Assembly: GCF_030704535.1 (NCBI RefSeq)
Contig: NC_081823.1
Location: forward strand, 26,652,001-26,716,000
Length of the DNA stretch: 64,000 nt
Source of the DNA: Vitis vinifera
Taxonomy: Eukaryota; Streptophyta; Magnoliopsida; Vitales; Vitaceae
Reading direction: 5' to 3'
The notes below the pieces were generated by a model. That model searched no databases, had not been told where the DNA came from, and saw only the letters and a list, made by a program, of their open reading frames with translations. Made by a program: the position numbers and the translations under genes. Of the stretch, positions 13,364 to 26,292 are shown in pieces. Each line of letters starts with the position of its first letter. Position 1 is the first letter of the stretch.

Positions 13364-13681
13364 GGCTATGTTTGGCTCTGGAAGATTGGAGGGAAAATGG
13401 AAGGGAAAAAAAAAGGAGAGAGAAAAAGTAAAGGAAAACAGAAAAAAAAAAAATGAAGTCGATAGATTATTTTTATATGTTATTTGAAACTTATTTCATT
13501 CATTTTAATTCTTCAATATAACAATGAAATAATTTGAAAACATATAAGTTTCTAACTAATTTTTACTATATTCTATTTTCTTTGATATCTTCTATAATAC
13601 AACAAAAAATGAGAAAAATCATTTTCCTTAATTTTTTTTTTAATTTCTCTCCTTAGTACTTCCCCGGAACCAAACATAGCC
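13364..13681. mobile_element. MITE, family A copy 1
   Basis: 318 bp with terminal inverted repeats: left GGCTATGTTTGGCTCTGG, right end CCGGAACCAAACATAGCC. The interior is purine-rich on the left and pyrimidine-rich on the right, so the whole element can fold on itself. A second copy of the family lies at 60652-60957. No coding capacity. No clear target duplication was found, so the superfamily (possibly hAT) is unassigned. Confidence 0.8.
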
Positions 13682-15606
13682 CAAAGGTTTTAATAGATTA
13701 ATACAATACTGTAATTAAGATCACCCAAGTGGCTTCAAATGCACACAGATGTATGTGTATAGAGGCCACAGGTTGACAAATTTGAATGAAGTCTGTTAGC
13801 CTTGAATATAATTAAAATAAAGGAGGTGATCACTATTGCCGTGGTCCTAGGGCTCTAATAAATTTAATTGAATGAAAAATGCAGGGGTTACTTGTGTTCT
13901 CGCATTCTTGCAGACCTTGCAGTGTGGCCCATGCCAACAACTCATGATCTCTCAAGGAAGCTTTAATGATTAGTTCATCTTTGATATGTTGTAACTCAAA
14001 ACCCCTCAAGAATTATACCGACTTCTGTTGCATCCATAATGTTAAAATTTAGCAGTTGTGGATGAAGAAATTGCATGATTGTTCATTGTCAATCCTTTTC
14101 CCCTGAGTGCACTCAAAAATAGGCCTACAATTCTCTTCCTTTACAAACACTTTCTCTACTCAACCTTCGGAAGCCAGAAAAGAGTACATATTTTTATTCT
14201 TAACTTTTTTCTATTTTATGCATTTCACATGGAAAATGTGTCATTTGAATATGCTATTTAAGAACCATAATTGCCTTACAGGTTGCAGGTCAGTGTTTAA
14301 TGATTAAAAGTTTGCCTTTGATTAAAAGATGATGTATAAATGCATACTTCAATAAGCCTTTGATTAGCTATTTCTCTCAATGCTGAGGTTGAAATTCAAG
14401 CAAACTACTGTCCACTGATGCTTGGAAACACACCTAGAACAAAAGCTATACTTATAGTAATATAACAAATTTTCTGCTATCATTGATGTGAAGGTGTAAT
14501 GAGTAGGGCGAATTAAAAGAAAGATGAAATTAAAGAAAGCAAGGCCATGGTTCTATTTTTGCTTAATATATTGTTTAACTGTAACTCAGCTTCCACTCAG
14601 AAGATGGTGAAGGAGCAAATGATCGAGGGGATTATATTTGTTGCTTGTAGAAGGCACATGTTTTGGGCATTAATGTTTGGTGTTGTGATGAATCGTATTT
14701 CGATTTTATATTGTGAAAGGGTGAAGAGATGGCCTCCAAAACACTCAATTACCCGACCCCTCTCCCCTTCCTTCTTTCCTTCCCTGACCTGTGGTCCTTA
14801 ATCTTGGCCCAATGAGTGCACCCCAAGTTAAAATTCCAGCACATGTCTGAAAGGGAATTCCTTCTTGTGTGTCCACCATGAGGTCACCCCATTCCTATGC
14901 CTTTTGGGTCTAATGAAGACACATGGTTGCCACTCATTGGAGCAGCCAACTAATTAAAGATTAACCCAAAACCAATTAATCAAGGAAACTTCCTTAATGT
15001 TAATCTTTTGAATTCTTGGAGAGATCGTTTGTTGTACTGACCTGGTTTTGTTATTCAAATACATAACTGCAAGTTACTCTTTGCTCAAAGATAAATTAAG
15101 CATCAAATCATTGTGATTAATCTTGTAAAAAGAGAAAAAAAGTTGCATATATTTTTAATTTTTTAGTTAGCGGAATATATAGAAATTTGTTTTTCTTTTT
15201 CTTTTCTTTTTTAGTTTGAGTGTGTGAGTAGGGTGAAACCAACCTGCATCAGATAATTGTAGAGCTGGCCATGGTCTCAATCAATTAAGCTATCACTTGG
15301 AGTTAATGCTACCATTTAGTCTATATTAATGAGACACAAGATGCTTTTGTCTGTCACAGCAAGTTTCACTTTCCCTTTCTTACACACTCATAAGATATAA
15401 CTAAAAAATATCTGTTCAAAGACACAGAGAGAGACACACACAAAATATAACTGAAGTAATATGCTTAAATATTAAAGGCAGCATATAGATGTAGTTGTAG
15501 CTTTTAAATACCCAAAGTGATCAGTGGGACTTGGACAGTTGGAGGAGTACAAGGTCCCTTGATAAATGTGGAAGCAGTCATGCTCTGAAGGGTGCGAAGA
15601 ATTGAG
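13682..15606. other. Upstream region of the MYB gene
   Basis: Non-coding, without repeats I can name. The short open frames at 14079-14801 have no recognisable domains. Bases 15420-15440 hold a short GA/CA-rich run. The last few hundred bases presumably include the promoter and 5' leader of the MYB gene, but I could not place a convincing TATA box. Confidence 0.5.
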
Positions 15607-16807
15607 ATGGGTCATCGCTGCTGCAGCAAACAGAAAGTTAAAAGAGGGTTGTGGTCTCCTGAAGAAGATGAAAAGCTTATCAGATACATCACTGCCCACG
15701 GCCATGGCAGTTGGAGTTCTGTTCCAAAACTTGCAGGTCTCTCTTTCTCTCTCTCTTTCTGTGTGTGTGCGTGTGTGTGTGTGTGTGACTGACAGTGGCT
15801 TTAAAATCAATTGCAGGCTTGCAGAGATGTGGAAAGAGTTGCAGATTGAGATGGATTAACTACTTGAGACCAGAACTCAAGAGGGGTTCTTTTTCTGCAC
15901 AAGAAGAACAGAGTATCATTGATGTCCACAGAATTTTAGGCAACAGGTAGGGATGATCTCACAATATATACAAGGATGAGTAAGGTAGAAAGAAATTAGA
16001 TTTCTCTGCATTTTCATTTCATGTTAATTTCCTCTCTTTATGTATATATGCAGATGGGCTCAGATAGCTAAGCATCTACCTGGGAGAACAGACAATGAGG
16101 TGAAGAATTTCTGGAACTCATGCATTAAGAAGAAGCTGATTTCACAAGGCTTGGATCCAAAGACTCACAATCTGATCTCTTCTCATCAGAGAAACACCTC
16201 TAATAAGGTTGTCTGCAGTCTACCCCAACCCCATCAACAACCCTTCCCGGTTTTCACTGTAAACCAACAGATGACAGATGATGCTTCCATGGAGGTGAAC
16301 CGTCTCCCTCCTTTCGTTACACTACCACCTCTTCCACCTACCCAACCCTCATTGCAGCAAACCATGGCCATACCCAACTCTGAATATCAAAACCCCAATC
16401 CCGTTTGGACTGCTAAAGATCAGAGCTCTCAATATACAATCAGTTTCCCCTGTGGATCTTCCATTGGAAGCACACCCATTATTTCTTCATCATCTTCTTC
16501 TTCTGTAAACCCATTTGGCTTTGGTTTCTTAGACGAGAATTTGATCTGGAATGCTCATGTTGAACCTCTTGAAGGTCCAAGACTGGAACAAGTGCAAACA
16601 CATCAATACCAAGATCAACATGACCAACAGAAGAACAAGATTAATATCGGTGAAATGGGAAATGATCATGAACAAAAGTGTGGTCAGGACATTGATGTCT
16701 CATTTGACAGCTCAAGTTTTGATCTTGAGTTCGTTGAGTCTACACTTCTGTCTGGCGCAATTTGTCGTGATCTATCCTCTATGGATGATCTTGCATGGAA
16801 TTTTTGA
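15607..16807 (+). CDS. R2R3-MYB transcription factor
   Basis: Three exons: 15607-15736, 15817-15946 and 16054-16807 (1014 nt, 337 aa). All junctions are GT-AG and the phases join cleanly. ATG 15607 begins [21 protein letters not shown]2 covers about residues 13-63 and R3 about 66-115. R3 has the usual non-Trp first position (RGSFSAQEE), and the DNA-recognition stretches [16 protein letters not shown] and [15 protein letters not shown] are intact. The two-intron layout is the standard R2R3 pattern. The C-terminus is Gln/Pro/Ser-rich and ends in an acidic segment (residues DDLAWNF), a likely activation region. The MGH-CC-KQKV start and [20 protein letters not shown] resemble the MYB26/MYB61/MYB86-like groups linked to secondary wall and related programmes; that placement is inference. 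The bHLH-binding signature of the anthocyanin MYBs is not evident. Confidence 0.93.
15740..15788 (+). repeat. CT/GT microsatellite in MYB intron 1
   Basis: A (TCTC)n-like run passes directly into a (GT)n run with one GC interruption. It starts a few bases after the splice donor and fills most of the 80-bp first intron. Confidence 0.9.
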
Positions 16808-17744
16808 GGCCTTGTCACATGTATACTACTAGGTCTTTCTAAGGATGTTCATTGAAAAAACTTCACAAGGGTGGGCCTCGTCTTGCTTCACTAGAATACA
16901 TAGCTCTCCCATTACAATGATTTACTGGCTAGGAGATCAATCTCCCTGCATTTTTGTGCATATCATCTCTTTGATTACAATGATTTACTGGTTTGAAAAT
17001 GCATTTTGCAACCCGGTCCCTTCACAATTCCTGCTATACATGTATGCAACAAAATAATGTTTGGTTGTAGAGCTATATGCTACTGATTACTCTCATAATT
17101 ATAGAATTGGTGATGTAGTACACATTGTCTGTAAGAGAAGTACTTTCTTTAGTAAGTATACTGTATACATCAATGGTATTTAATATTTGCCAGGCAGATT
17201 GCATGTATGAGTGATCATTTCAAGGGCCCAAGTGGAGCCTTCATTTGCAAATTTCCTAGTCTTAAAGGGCCCGTGTAGTAAAACTTAAGCTTCTTGTGAA
17301 ATACTTGATCTTTCTATGTAAAACCAGAGGTTTTTATTTAATATGACAAAAATTAATAATTCTAATTCCCAACTGCTTTCTCAAGGTCTTCTACAAAAGC
17401 ATCACATTCTTAACTTGCTAAAAAATATTTTTTGTATCCAAAAACTTACGTACGGAATCAAAATTCTATAAGAAGCATTCACATGGGTTCTTGCAAAGTG
17501 GAGCTTGTATGGTCGGTAGCTCATTTCTGGTAGAAAGAAATATATATCTGGAAAAATCATTGAACTGAAAGAAGAAAAATCGGAAAAGAAAAGGAAAACA
17601 AACTCGATGAGCGGAAGATAAATAATAATAAAATAATAACATGAATCGAAAATTCTATCGGTCCTTCCATCACCATGCATATTGGAAACATAAAGCTTTC
17701 CAAAGAAAATTACTGCAAAGTTTGTTATAACATAATGTTTTGGA
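16808..17744. other. 3' flank of the MYB gene
   Basis: Non-coding. It contains the presumed 3' UTR and two near-identical short stretches, TACAATGATTTACTGG, at about 16912 and 16976. No other gene or element was recognised. Confidence 0.5.
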
Positions 17745-19405
17745 AGAAGATCCCAAACTTCTTGGCAATTTTTAATGGCTTTTTGGGATAATTTCTAGTC
17801 TATTAGAGCCTTCATACTTCTTCATACTCCTTTCCCTAGTATTGATGATGTCTTAGTAGAGTTAGTGTTAAGATGTGTGAAATCTAATTATTATCCTAAT
17901 TGTGATCACCTTGATACAAATTGACTCTACATAGAGACAACATGCAAATCGACTTTCGTGGTAAGGTCAACGTGGGGGTTGGAAGGAGGTGGTAAACCCC
18001 CCTCTTGGGGAGTTGAAGGGGCCAAGCCCCTAGACAAAATTTTATATGTACGGGTATTTTGAGTTGAGGTATTTTGAGAATTTTACACATTTAATTTGGT
18101 TACCCTAATTATGTTATGTTTAGGGTAGCTAACTTGGTGAGACTAGTGTATTGAGAGAGATAGAGAAACACAAAGAGAAAAACCTAGATAGTGTGAGGCA
18201 TTTTGTAATCCTCTTATAATCTTCATTTCATGATAGTGAAAATCTACAGCATTTGCAAGTAGACTTAGCTCTCACATTAAAGTGAACCACAATAAATCTC
18301 GTATGTTTTTATACTTAAATTTTTCACGTTCATTTATTGTCGCTTCGAAAATAAGATTAGGGTATTTTAATCCTAATAATAGTAGTTGTGGAAACTCAAA
18401 AAACTTTTCTGTGTAGTCTACGATAAAGGAAAGCCAAGGTGTTTTAATCCTAACAGTAGAAGTTGTGGAAACTCAAAAAGGCTTTTCTGTGTAGTCTACA
18501 ATAGTGGAAAGCCACTTTATATTTGCTTCAACACAACAACAAAAGACAAAGGAAGAATCTTCGTTAGCAACAAGTGCAAAATGTTAGCAATACAACTCAG
18601 CTTCCACCAAGCAACAACGTCTAAATATGTCCAAGGTTCGTTGTCAATATTGTCATCAACTTAGTCATATGAAGCATGATTGTCCAATGAAAGAAAAATC
18701 TAGTCTTGCGAAGGCTCTTCATTTTGGATAACTTACATATACTCTTCAAGATCTCGATAAACATTTTTATGCTCCTACTCTTAGGAAGTCCTTACTACCT
18801 CTCCTTTATATTCTTCAATTATTCTCTTTGGCATAAAAGATTGTTTCATGTGTCCAATATATATTCAACTTAAGCATTTGAGCTTTAGCAAGAAATTGGG
18901 TCATGTCCAACTTAAAAATTCTTCATTTCATATAAGTTGCATTACCTTTTAATAAAAGTCACTCTTTTTTTGGTTCTCCATTTGGGGAGCTTCTGGAATG
19001 CCTAAAGTTGGGGATGATTATTATAATGTCATTTATGTTGATGATTTCTCACATTATGCCTAGATTTATCTGCTTAGTTCAAAATATAATCTTTTCAAAG
19101 TTTATGAAGAACTTTCCACCATGATTCAAACTTATTATTTTCTAAGACCATAAGAAGATTTCATGCATATTCCACTAGTGAATACCAATTTCTTTAAGAA
19201 ATACCTTGCTTCTAAAGACACACTTCTTAAATCTTCTTGCATGAATATCCCCTAGTAAAATGGTGTTACACTAAAATGTCATATCATGGAAGCCACCTAA
19301 GCCATTTTACTTTCTTACATTATTATTAAAACAATTTAGAGGGAAGCTACCCTTAAGGTTGTTTACACCATCAATCATATCCCTTCGTCAATTATAGGTG
19401 GTTTT
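17745..19405 (+). mobile_element. Decayed Ty1/copia fragment, copy 1
   Basis: 17757-17870 matches 22009-22120, and 18390-19405 matches about 22125-23080, so this is a partial sister of the element at 21985-25450. A gag zinc knuckle is readable at about 18626-18690 (CQYCHQLSHMKHDC, the CX2CX4HX4C form), followed by integrase-like remnants ending in TINHIPS-type sequence near 19395. Many stops. Between the two matching blocks, 17880-18390 holds extra sequence that is absent from copy 2 and looks LTR-like, with a region like the 3' end of a copia LTR at about 18170-18300. That part may be a separate insertion. Confidence 0.65.
18365..18518 (+). repeat. 77-bp tandem duplication
   Basis: TTTTAATCCTAA recurs at 18365 and 18442, followed in both units by a GTTGTGGAAACTCAAAAA segment and a CTTTTCTGTGTAGTCTAC segment. 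Copy 2 of the copia element has only one such unit, near 22125. Confidence 0.85.
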
Positions 19406-20341
19406 GGAATATCCAAAAATATCCATTCCAAGCCCTAAATCACTAGGGTGCATGCATCTGTCATATTAAATATTAGATCTACATACAACAAAAGCATTCA
19501 AACATAAAAATCATATATCTAGGGCTCAAAAAACTTTACCTTCAATCTAAATATTCTCAAATCAATTCTAGTTGATGAAGCAAATCAAGAATACCTTGCA
19601 ATCTTCCACCTGATGGCTCTCTCATAGACCTTGGTACTAGAGAAAGGTGGCCTTCTCTCTCTACAAGAATAGAGACTATAGGGCTCTTTCTCTCTCTCTA
19701 GAAAACAAATGGCTAAAAATGTCTAATCGAAAACCCCTAAGAGAATTTATATAGACTTCTTTGTGAGCTTAAGTGACTTAAACTCATCTTGGATTTGGTT
19801 CATTTAATCTAATCCACTAAGTCTTAATTAATTAATTAACTCTATTGAGTTTTAATTACTTAATTAGCCCAATATAAAAATATTATTCAAAAACTCTTGT
19901 GCAACCTTGTATTTTTACCAAACACTCTTATAAAAAAAACTTATAAATCTTTCAAAAAAATGCCACAAAAAAGTGTAAGCTTGAGCAAAAACCATTAGGA
20001 CCATTGGAAAATACTAGTTCTCTCATAATTCAATTATGAAGTTGACCCAATCTCCTACTACAAAGAGTCAACTAAAATCCAATATCATATGAAAACTATA
20101 TCAAGAAATAAATTAATTAACCACTACATGCATGAAAGTTTCTCATGAATTAGTGTTCATAATCTAAATCATCTTCTTAAGATTACCTTTATTATCAATG
20201 AGTCTCATCCTCTTATTGTATGAGCAATTAACGCACTCTAACTCACTAAGAGCATATGTCAAAGTCTACTAAAAGAATTATTGTGCGTGACTACAAAATC
20301 CATGATTACATGTCCTTAAAATCATTCAAGAAGATACATTA
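19406..20341. other. AT-rich non-coding DNA between copia copies
   Basis: No coding sequence. It includes a CT-rich patch (19660-19710) and AATTAATTAATTAAC near 19828. The composition resembles old LTR sequence, but no paired repeat was found in the window. Confidence 0.4.
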
Positions 20342-21706
20342 AACTACAATAAATGTGAGATTTAGTAACAATTTTTTTTTGCCTACGATTAAAATTTTGT
20401 TACTAAGTATTAATGTTACACTATGAAAGAGAGATTTTGTCATAGAATATTTTACCATTAAGTTTTATTTATACTATTTTTTTTCATTGGAGAATAGGCG
20501 AAAAAATTGTTGCTCCCACCATATGGCAAGAAATTTTTTTATGATGAAATACATATATTTGTTTTATCATCAATTTTTAATTTTTAATGATGAACAATTT
20601 TGTCATTAACGATGAAATATACATATTTGTGATGAAATTATATGTTACTAATTTTCAATTTTTGGTGATGAAATTTTTTTGGGAAAATACATTTATTGTT
20701 TATAATTATTATTCAATAATAATAATATTACATTATGCAAAAAGAAATGAAATTTTACATTATAAAAGCACTTATTCTTTTGTGACAAATTACTTTGTCA
20801 TCAAAGCTTCTTCTTTTTTTCTTTTTTTATGTGATGATAGTGATCGGTGGGGAAAAAAATGATAGTGATTAGTGACAAAAAAATAGTAATACTTTTACAT
20901 TTTTGCTATATGTTTGAGAACAAATATTTAAATATATGACAAATATTTTTTCAATGAAAAATATATAACAAATGCTATTGTTATGATATTTATTCATCAT
21001 GGTATAAATTTAAAATTTTCTACTCTTTTAACATTTTTCTTAAAAGATAATAATATTTGTATGGAAATAAGAATCGATAATTTTATGAAGTTTGATTTGA
21101 AATCTTTAACTTTTTATTATTTTATTGATATGACTATAGAAAATAATCCTAATTTAACATTTGTGTAAAGATAATTATAATGTTTAATACAATTAAAAGT
21201 ACAATATACTTTTTTAAATAACGAATAGTTCATAGATGAGATGGAAGTGCTTTCAAAGTATGAGTCTTTAGAAATTGACTCAATTCTAAAATATTCCAAA
21301 ATGATGAAAAATAAATTATCATTAAAAAATATTTTTCCACAAAACTAAATTTGTCACCAAAAATACCTCTTTCATAACGAAAACTTTCATAATAAAAAAT
21401 ATGTATTTGGTGATAAAATTGTATTATTTTATTCACAAAAAATATATTTTTTGGTGATGAAATGATAGGATCTAATGACAAAATTTTACTATTTTCTATA
21501 ACCATTTTTTGCATCATAAAATTTTTGTTACTAACACTCAGTTTTTCATGACGAAATAAAATATTCATAAATCATGACTTTCAATGACAAGCTTATATCT
21601 ATGGACCTCATGATGAAAAAATTTTGTCACGATGCTCTAATAGTGACAAATTATTGTTTATAAATGATGAACACTTTTGTAGCAAAAATTAATATTTGTT
21701 GTAATG
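20342..21706. mobile_element. Non-autonomous CACTA-like element
   Basis: The ends read (C>A)ACTACAATAAA on the left and, in reverse complement, CATTACAACAAA on the right, close to the plant CACTA terminus CACTACAA. Subterminal inverted motifs (TTTAGTAACAATTTTT against AAAATTTTGTTACTAAG) and many GATGAAA/TTTCATC and GTGACAAA/TTTGTCAC motifs fill the element, as is usual for CACTA subterminal regions. There is no transposase. The 3-bp target duplication is not clear, and the terminal bases are degraded. Confidence 0.5.
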
Positions 21707-21984
21707 GTTGTCTCAAACTTATAAGATATCATGGTGTCTATCTTGAAAATACTAATTGTCACCTACCTAATCAATAGTGACTCGTAGAGTCTTACCCATA
21801 TTAGTTCAATATTTTCTCAAGGTTGAGAGTTCATACAACATAGTAGCTTAGTAAAATCATAATTACTTGATAACCAATGTCATAACTCATCATGAGTCTT
21901 ATCCAATGTGTAACCATATACACTAGTCCATTCACCATAAAAAAACTCATCATAATAACCAAGACAAGTCATCCCTCTGGGTTA

Positions 21985-24900
21985 TAATGTTTTGTAAGAA
22001 AATTCCAAACATCTTGGCAATTTTTAATGGTTTTTCAAGATAATTTTGAGTCTATTAGAGCCTCCATACTTCATCATATACTCTTTTCCCCAGTGTTGAT
22101 GATGTCTTAGCAGAGTTAAAGGGTAAGGAAACTCAAAAATGCTCTCTTGTGTAGTCCAAAATGGAGGAAGGTCGCTCTATATTTGCTTAATTCAACACAA
22201 CAACAAAAAACAAATAAATAATCTACTTTATCAACAATTACAAAACTTTAGCAGTACAACTTAGTTTCCACCAAGAAACAGTATTAGAATATGTCTAAGG
22301 TTCTTTGTCATTATTATCATCAACTTAGTCATATGAAGCATAATTGTCCAATGAAAGAAAAATCTCCTTGAAAGGCTCTTCATTTTGGATACCTTACATA
22401 TACTCCTCAAGATCTCGATAAATAGTTTTCTTATCCTACTCTTAGAAAGTCCTTGTTGCCTCCTTGAAACAAGCTTCAATTCTTTCTCTTGATAATCAAC
22501 TTACGCATTTGAGCTCTAATAAGAAATTGGGTCATGTGAAAACTAAAAATTCTTCTTTTGTATAAGTAGCAAACTCGTCAAATAAGTTGTGTTACCTTTC
22601 CATAAAAATGACTCCTTTTCTAGTTCTCCTTTTGATTTAATTCATTTTGATGTTTGAAAAGCTTCTTGAATGCCTAATGTTGGGGGTGCTTGTTATTATG
22701 TCATTTTTTTTTATAATTTCTCGTGTAATACCTAGATTTATCTACTCAATTCAAGATCTAATTTTTCAAAATTTATGAAGAATTTTCCACCATGATTCAA
22801 ACTTAACCATTTTCTAAGACCATAAAAGGATTTCATGAATATTCCATTGGTGAATACCAATCTAGATCCTTTAAGGAATGGCTTGCTTCCAAAGCCACAC
22901 TTCCTAAATCTTGTTGCACAAATATCCCATAGCAAATTGGCATTGCTAAAAGGGAGTATCGTCATATAATGGAAAACACCAAAGCCATATTACTGTCAAC
23001 CCTTGTTCCTAAAGAAATTTTGGGGGAAGCTACCCTTAAGGCTATTTATACCATCAATCATATCCCTTCACTAATTATAAGTGGTATATCTCTTAATAAG
23101 CATGTTTTTCAATTTGCACCTAATTACTCTGAACTCCATGTTTTTAGGTCAACTTGTTTTTTCTAGCTTCTTCCTAATTAAAGTCAAGTATGATAAAATC
23201 CAAAAAGATATGAAATTGTTTTTTAGTAAAAGATTGGATCGAGTTTAATTGCAATTCAATTTAGGAAACAAACAATAATTACTAGATTACAAAGTATCTA
23301 TTATTGGGAATTCAAATTTTTTGAGTAATATTTACCATCCGAAAAGAGGAAAAAAGGAAGTCTTTGTATAAAGAAATGCATTGAGAAAGGGCAGATGTAT
23401 AAAACTTTTCAACGAGATAGTGCTTTCTCAACTCTATGTTTTCTTAAGCTATGGTATAAGACAAATTGTATAGATGTTATGAACCAATCTTTAAAAGACT
23501 TAAATGTTTTGTCTGTCACCATGTCTCATTTTGTAAAAATATAATACTTCTTATCTTTGTTTTGTGACTCCAATAATCTACCTCTTGATTTGTTCACCTT
23601 CCTTGACCCATCAATATTGAACTAAATCCAAAAACCAATCAACATTTATTGTCTTCAATTCCCAATCATCACAAAGAACCTTCCAAACTTGACAAACCTT
23701 GTTTTGATATTGAGTCCTTGAAGAATGATCAAATAACTACTTCCCACAAACTTCCTCATCCATCAAGAACTCGTTTTCCTCCACAACGCTCACATGATTT
23801 TCATTGTTTTTTCTTGATAATTTTATCTATTTATGAACCCAAGTCATATCATGAGGTATCGTCTAATCCTTATTAGCAAAGGACAATGGATGAAGAAATA
23901 AAGGCATTGAACAAGACTCGTACGTGGGATCTTGTCACATTACATCCTGGAAAATTTGTAGTTGAGAGGTACAAAGCTAGGTTAGTGGCTAAGGGATTTA
24001 CATGGAAATATGAGGTGGATTATGATGATACCTTTTCTTTAGTTGCTAGAATGGCATCTATTCATTGTCTTATTGTTGTGGATTCCATAAGAGGATAGCA
24101 ATTGTCTCAAATGAATGTCAAAAGTGTGTTTTTTAAATGGTACACTAAAAGAAGTCTATATGCAACCTCTACTTAGACTATAACATTTAAAAAAAAAAAA
24201 CAAGTTTGTAAATTGTGTTGTGCTTGGTTTGAAAATTTCAGTTAAACAGCTTTTGGTTTTTGAATTATGCAAAGCCTTTATGATTTAGCTTTGTTCATTT
24301 GATACTATGATCAAGGTATTGTGTTGTTTCTCTATGCAGATGATATGGTGGTTACAGGAAATGATATAGATAGAATCAAAGATTTCAAGGCTCACCTACA
24401 CAGCTTTGAGACAAAAAATCTTTAGACCGTTGCGTTATTTTCTTGGGACTAAGGCAAGCACATCTCTCACGGGTAATATTTTGTCTCAAGTAAAATATGC
24501 TTTGTGTCATTGATGGAACAATTCTTCCAGATCCCACTCCATATGAACAGCTTGTTGGAAGTCTCATTTACTTGACTATCATTCAACCTGACATTAGTCA
24601 TGTTGTTCATAATATTGTCAACCAATCTATGTCTGCACCTCGATCCATTCACTATAATGCAGTATTCAATCTTTCGAAATATACATGGCATGATGAATCA
24701 AGGATCAGCATTTTCATCTAATTCCAAACTTGAAGTTCGAACTTATTCTGATTTTGACTAGGGTGGTGATGGCATCTATCATTGCTTCACTATAAGGTTT
24801 TGCATTTTTATTTTTTTTAGGTGAACATTGATCTCTTGGAAAAGCAAAAAGTAAGTGATAGCGGATCACTCAAGTGCTAAGCAGAGTACAAAGCATTGGT

Positions 24901-25450
24901 TGGCACTACAACAAAGATTATTTGGTTATGCCATTTACTTGGTGACATAGGTATTGAACCACCTTTGTCCATTTCTCTATATTGCCACAATAAGAGTGTC
25001 ATTCAGATTGCATACAACAATATTTTACATAAGAGGACAAAATACATTGAGATTGATTGTCATTTTGTTCAGCATAATGTTTATATTAGTTCAATCTCCA
25101 ATCACATGCCTTCTAAGTTGCAAGTTATCCAACCAATTGATTCAATTTTTAGTGTTCAAACTTTAGATGTTCACTCTTGACCCATCTTAAGTTTGAGGGG
25201 CGCCGTTGAAATATATCAGGTGTTAAAACATATTGGGCAGCATTTTTCATGGGCATAAATTGCAGGATTGGGCATGGTATATTAGTTGTATGTATTTCTT
25301 TGATTTGTACAATTTCCTTCTTGCCTTGTTTTGTTTATTTCCCATTCTCTAGAATTTTTCATCTCTAAGATTTTCCTTGCACCATTCTACATCAGATGTA
25401 TTCCTCTTCTTAAAGATTAATAAGATATTCAGGTCAGCTTTTTCTCACTA
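21985..25450 (+). mobile_element. Decayed Ty1/copia element, copy 2
   Basis: Pol pieces occur in the correct order: gag knuckle region about 22290-22350 (second Cys replaced by Tyr), integrase C-terminal part 22900-23170 (AIYTINHIPS), reverse transcriptase N-terminal part 23880-24100 (ERYKARLVAKGFTWKYEVDY), the RT active-site region near 24330 (FLYADDMVV), and the RNase H region 24500-25180 (PYEQLVGSLIYLT, HKRTKYIEIDCHFV). A polypurine-like AAGTTTGAGGGG at about 25189 precedes a likely 3' LTR starting near 25205. Numerous stops and indels make it dead. No 5' LTR was identified. Confidence 0.75.
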
Positions 25451-26292
25451 CTTATCACATTCTTTAGTGGACTGTGGACAAGCTTCGTGTACTCTATAAC
25501 AATATTTTTACTGTGAATATAACAAACTGTATGTACTCTACATACCCAGTTGTCTACTGTGACGAACTCTGGGATCGATAGAAGGGAGATCATGCTTTAA
25601 GTTCAAAAGACAAGTACATGGCCCAATGTCTTCCTTGCATGCAGCCAATCTCAGGATATAACATTTGTACCCCAGAGGCTGGACTGGCCTGGTTGCTTGG
25701 GGACCATGAATTAACTTTCCTAATTTAAGCTCCCAATTAAGCATGTGGCTTCCATTGGGAAGGTACACCTAGAAAAGAGAAGCTTGGAGAAAGTTCTCAT
25801 GAATTACACTATCCGGGTCCATGTTGCTTTAGTGCTCCATCAACAACTTCATGAAATGAAACATGTAATAAAAGGAACAACAAACGCTAAAAAATTAATG
25901 GCTTTTCCATTCCCCTTCCAAAATTTGCCCCATAAGTTACAGTATAATGAAAAAAAAAAAAAAACCAACCCATTGAACGATACAAACAAAAAAAAAAAGA
26001 AAGGAAAAATGATTGTATGCTCCAACTGTCATTCTTTTATGCAGTACATCAGTGTAACGATCCTTTAAAATCATTTAAAAGCTCGACTCCTATTGGTAAT
26101 TTTCTGACAAAAAACAATTCCCCATTTTTTGTTATTTAACAAGAAAACACAATTTTCTATCTTTATGCCAATGAATTGTAGTGTTACATCATTTGTGAGA
26201 GAATATGTAATTGAGTATGGTCTTCACTTGGTGAAGTGGTGGATCTTTTGTTAGGATAATGTATAATTGGGTAGGGGATGAAGTTCTCCTGA
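25451..26292. other. 3' flank of the NAC gene
   Basis: Non-coding. A-runs occur at about 25953-25965 and 25988-25999. No element or RNA gene recognised. Confidence 0.45.

Noticed and set aside
15472-15859. Open frames overlapping MYB exon 1 in other frames
   Set aside because: Shadows created by the MYB exon and the adjoining CT/GT microsatellite.
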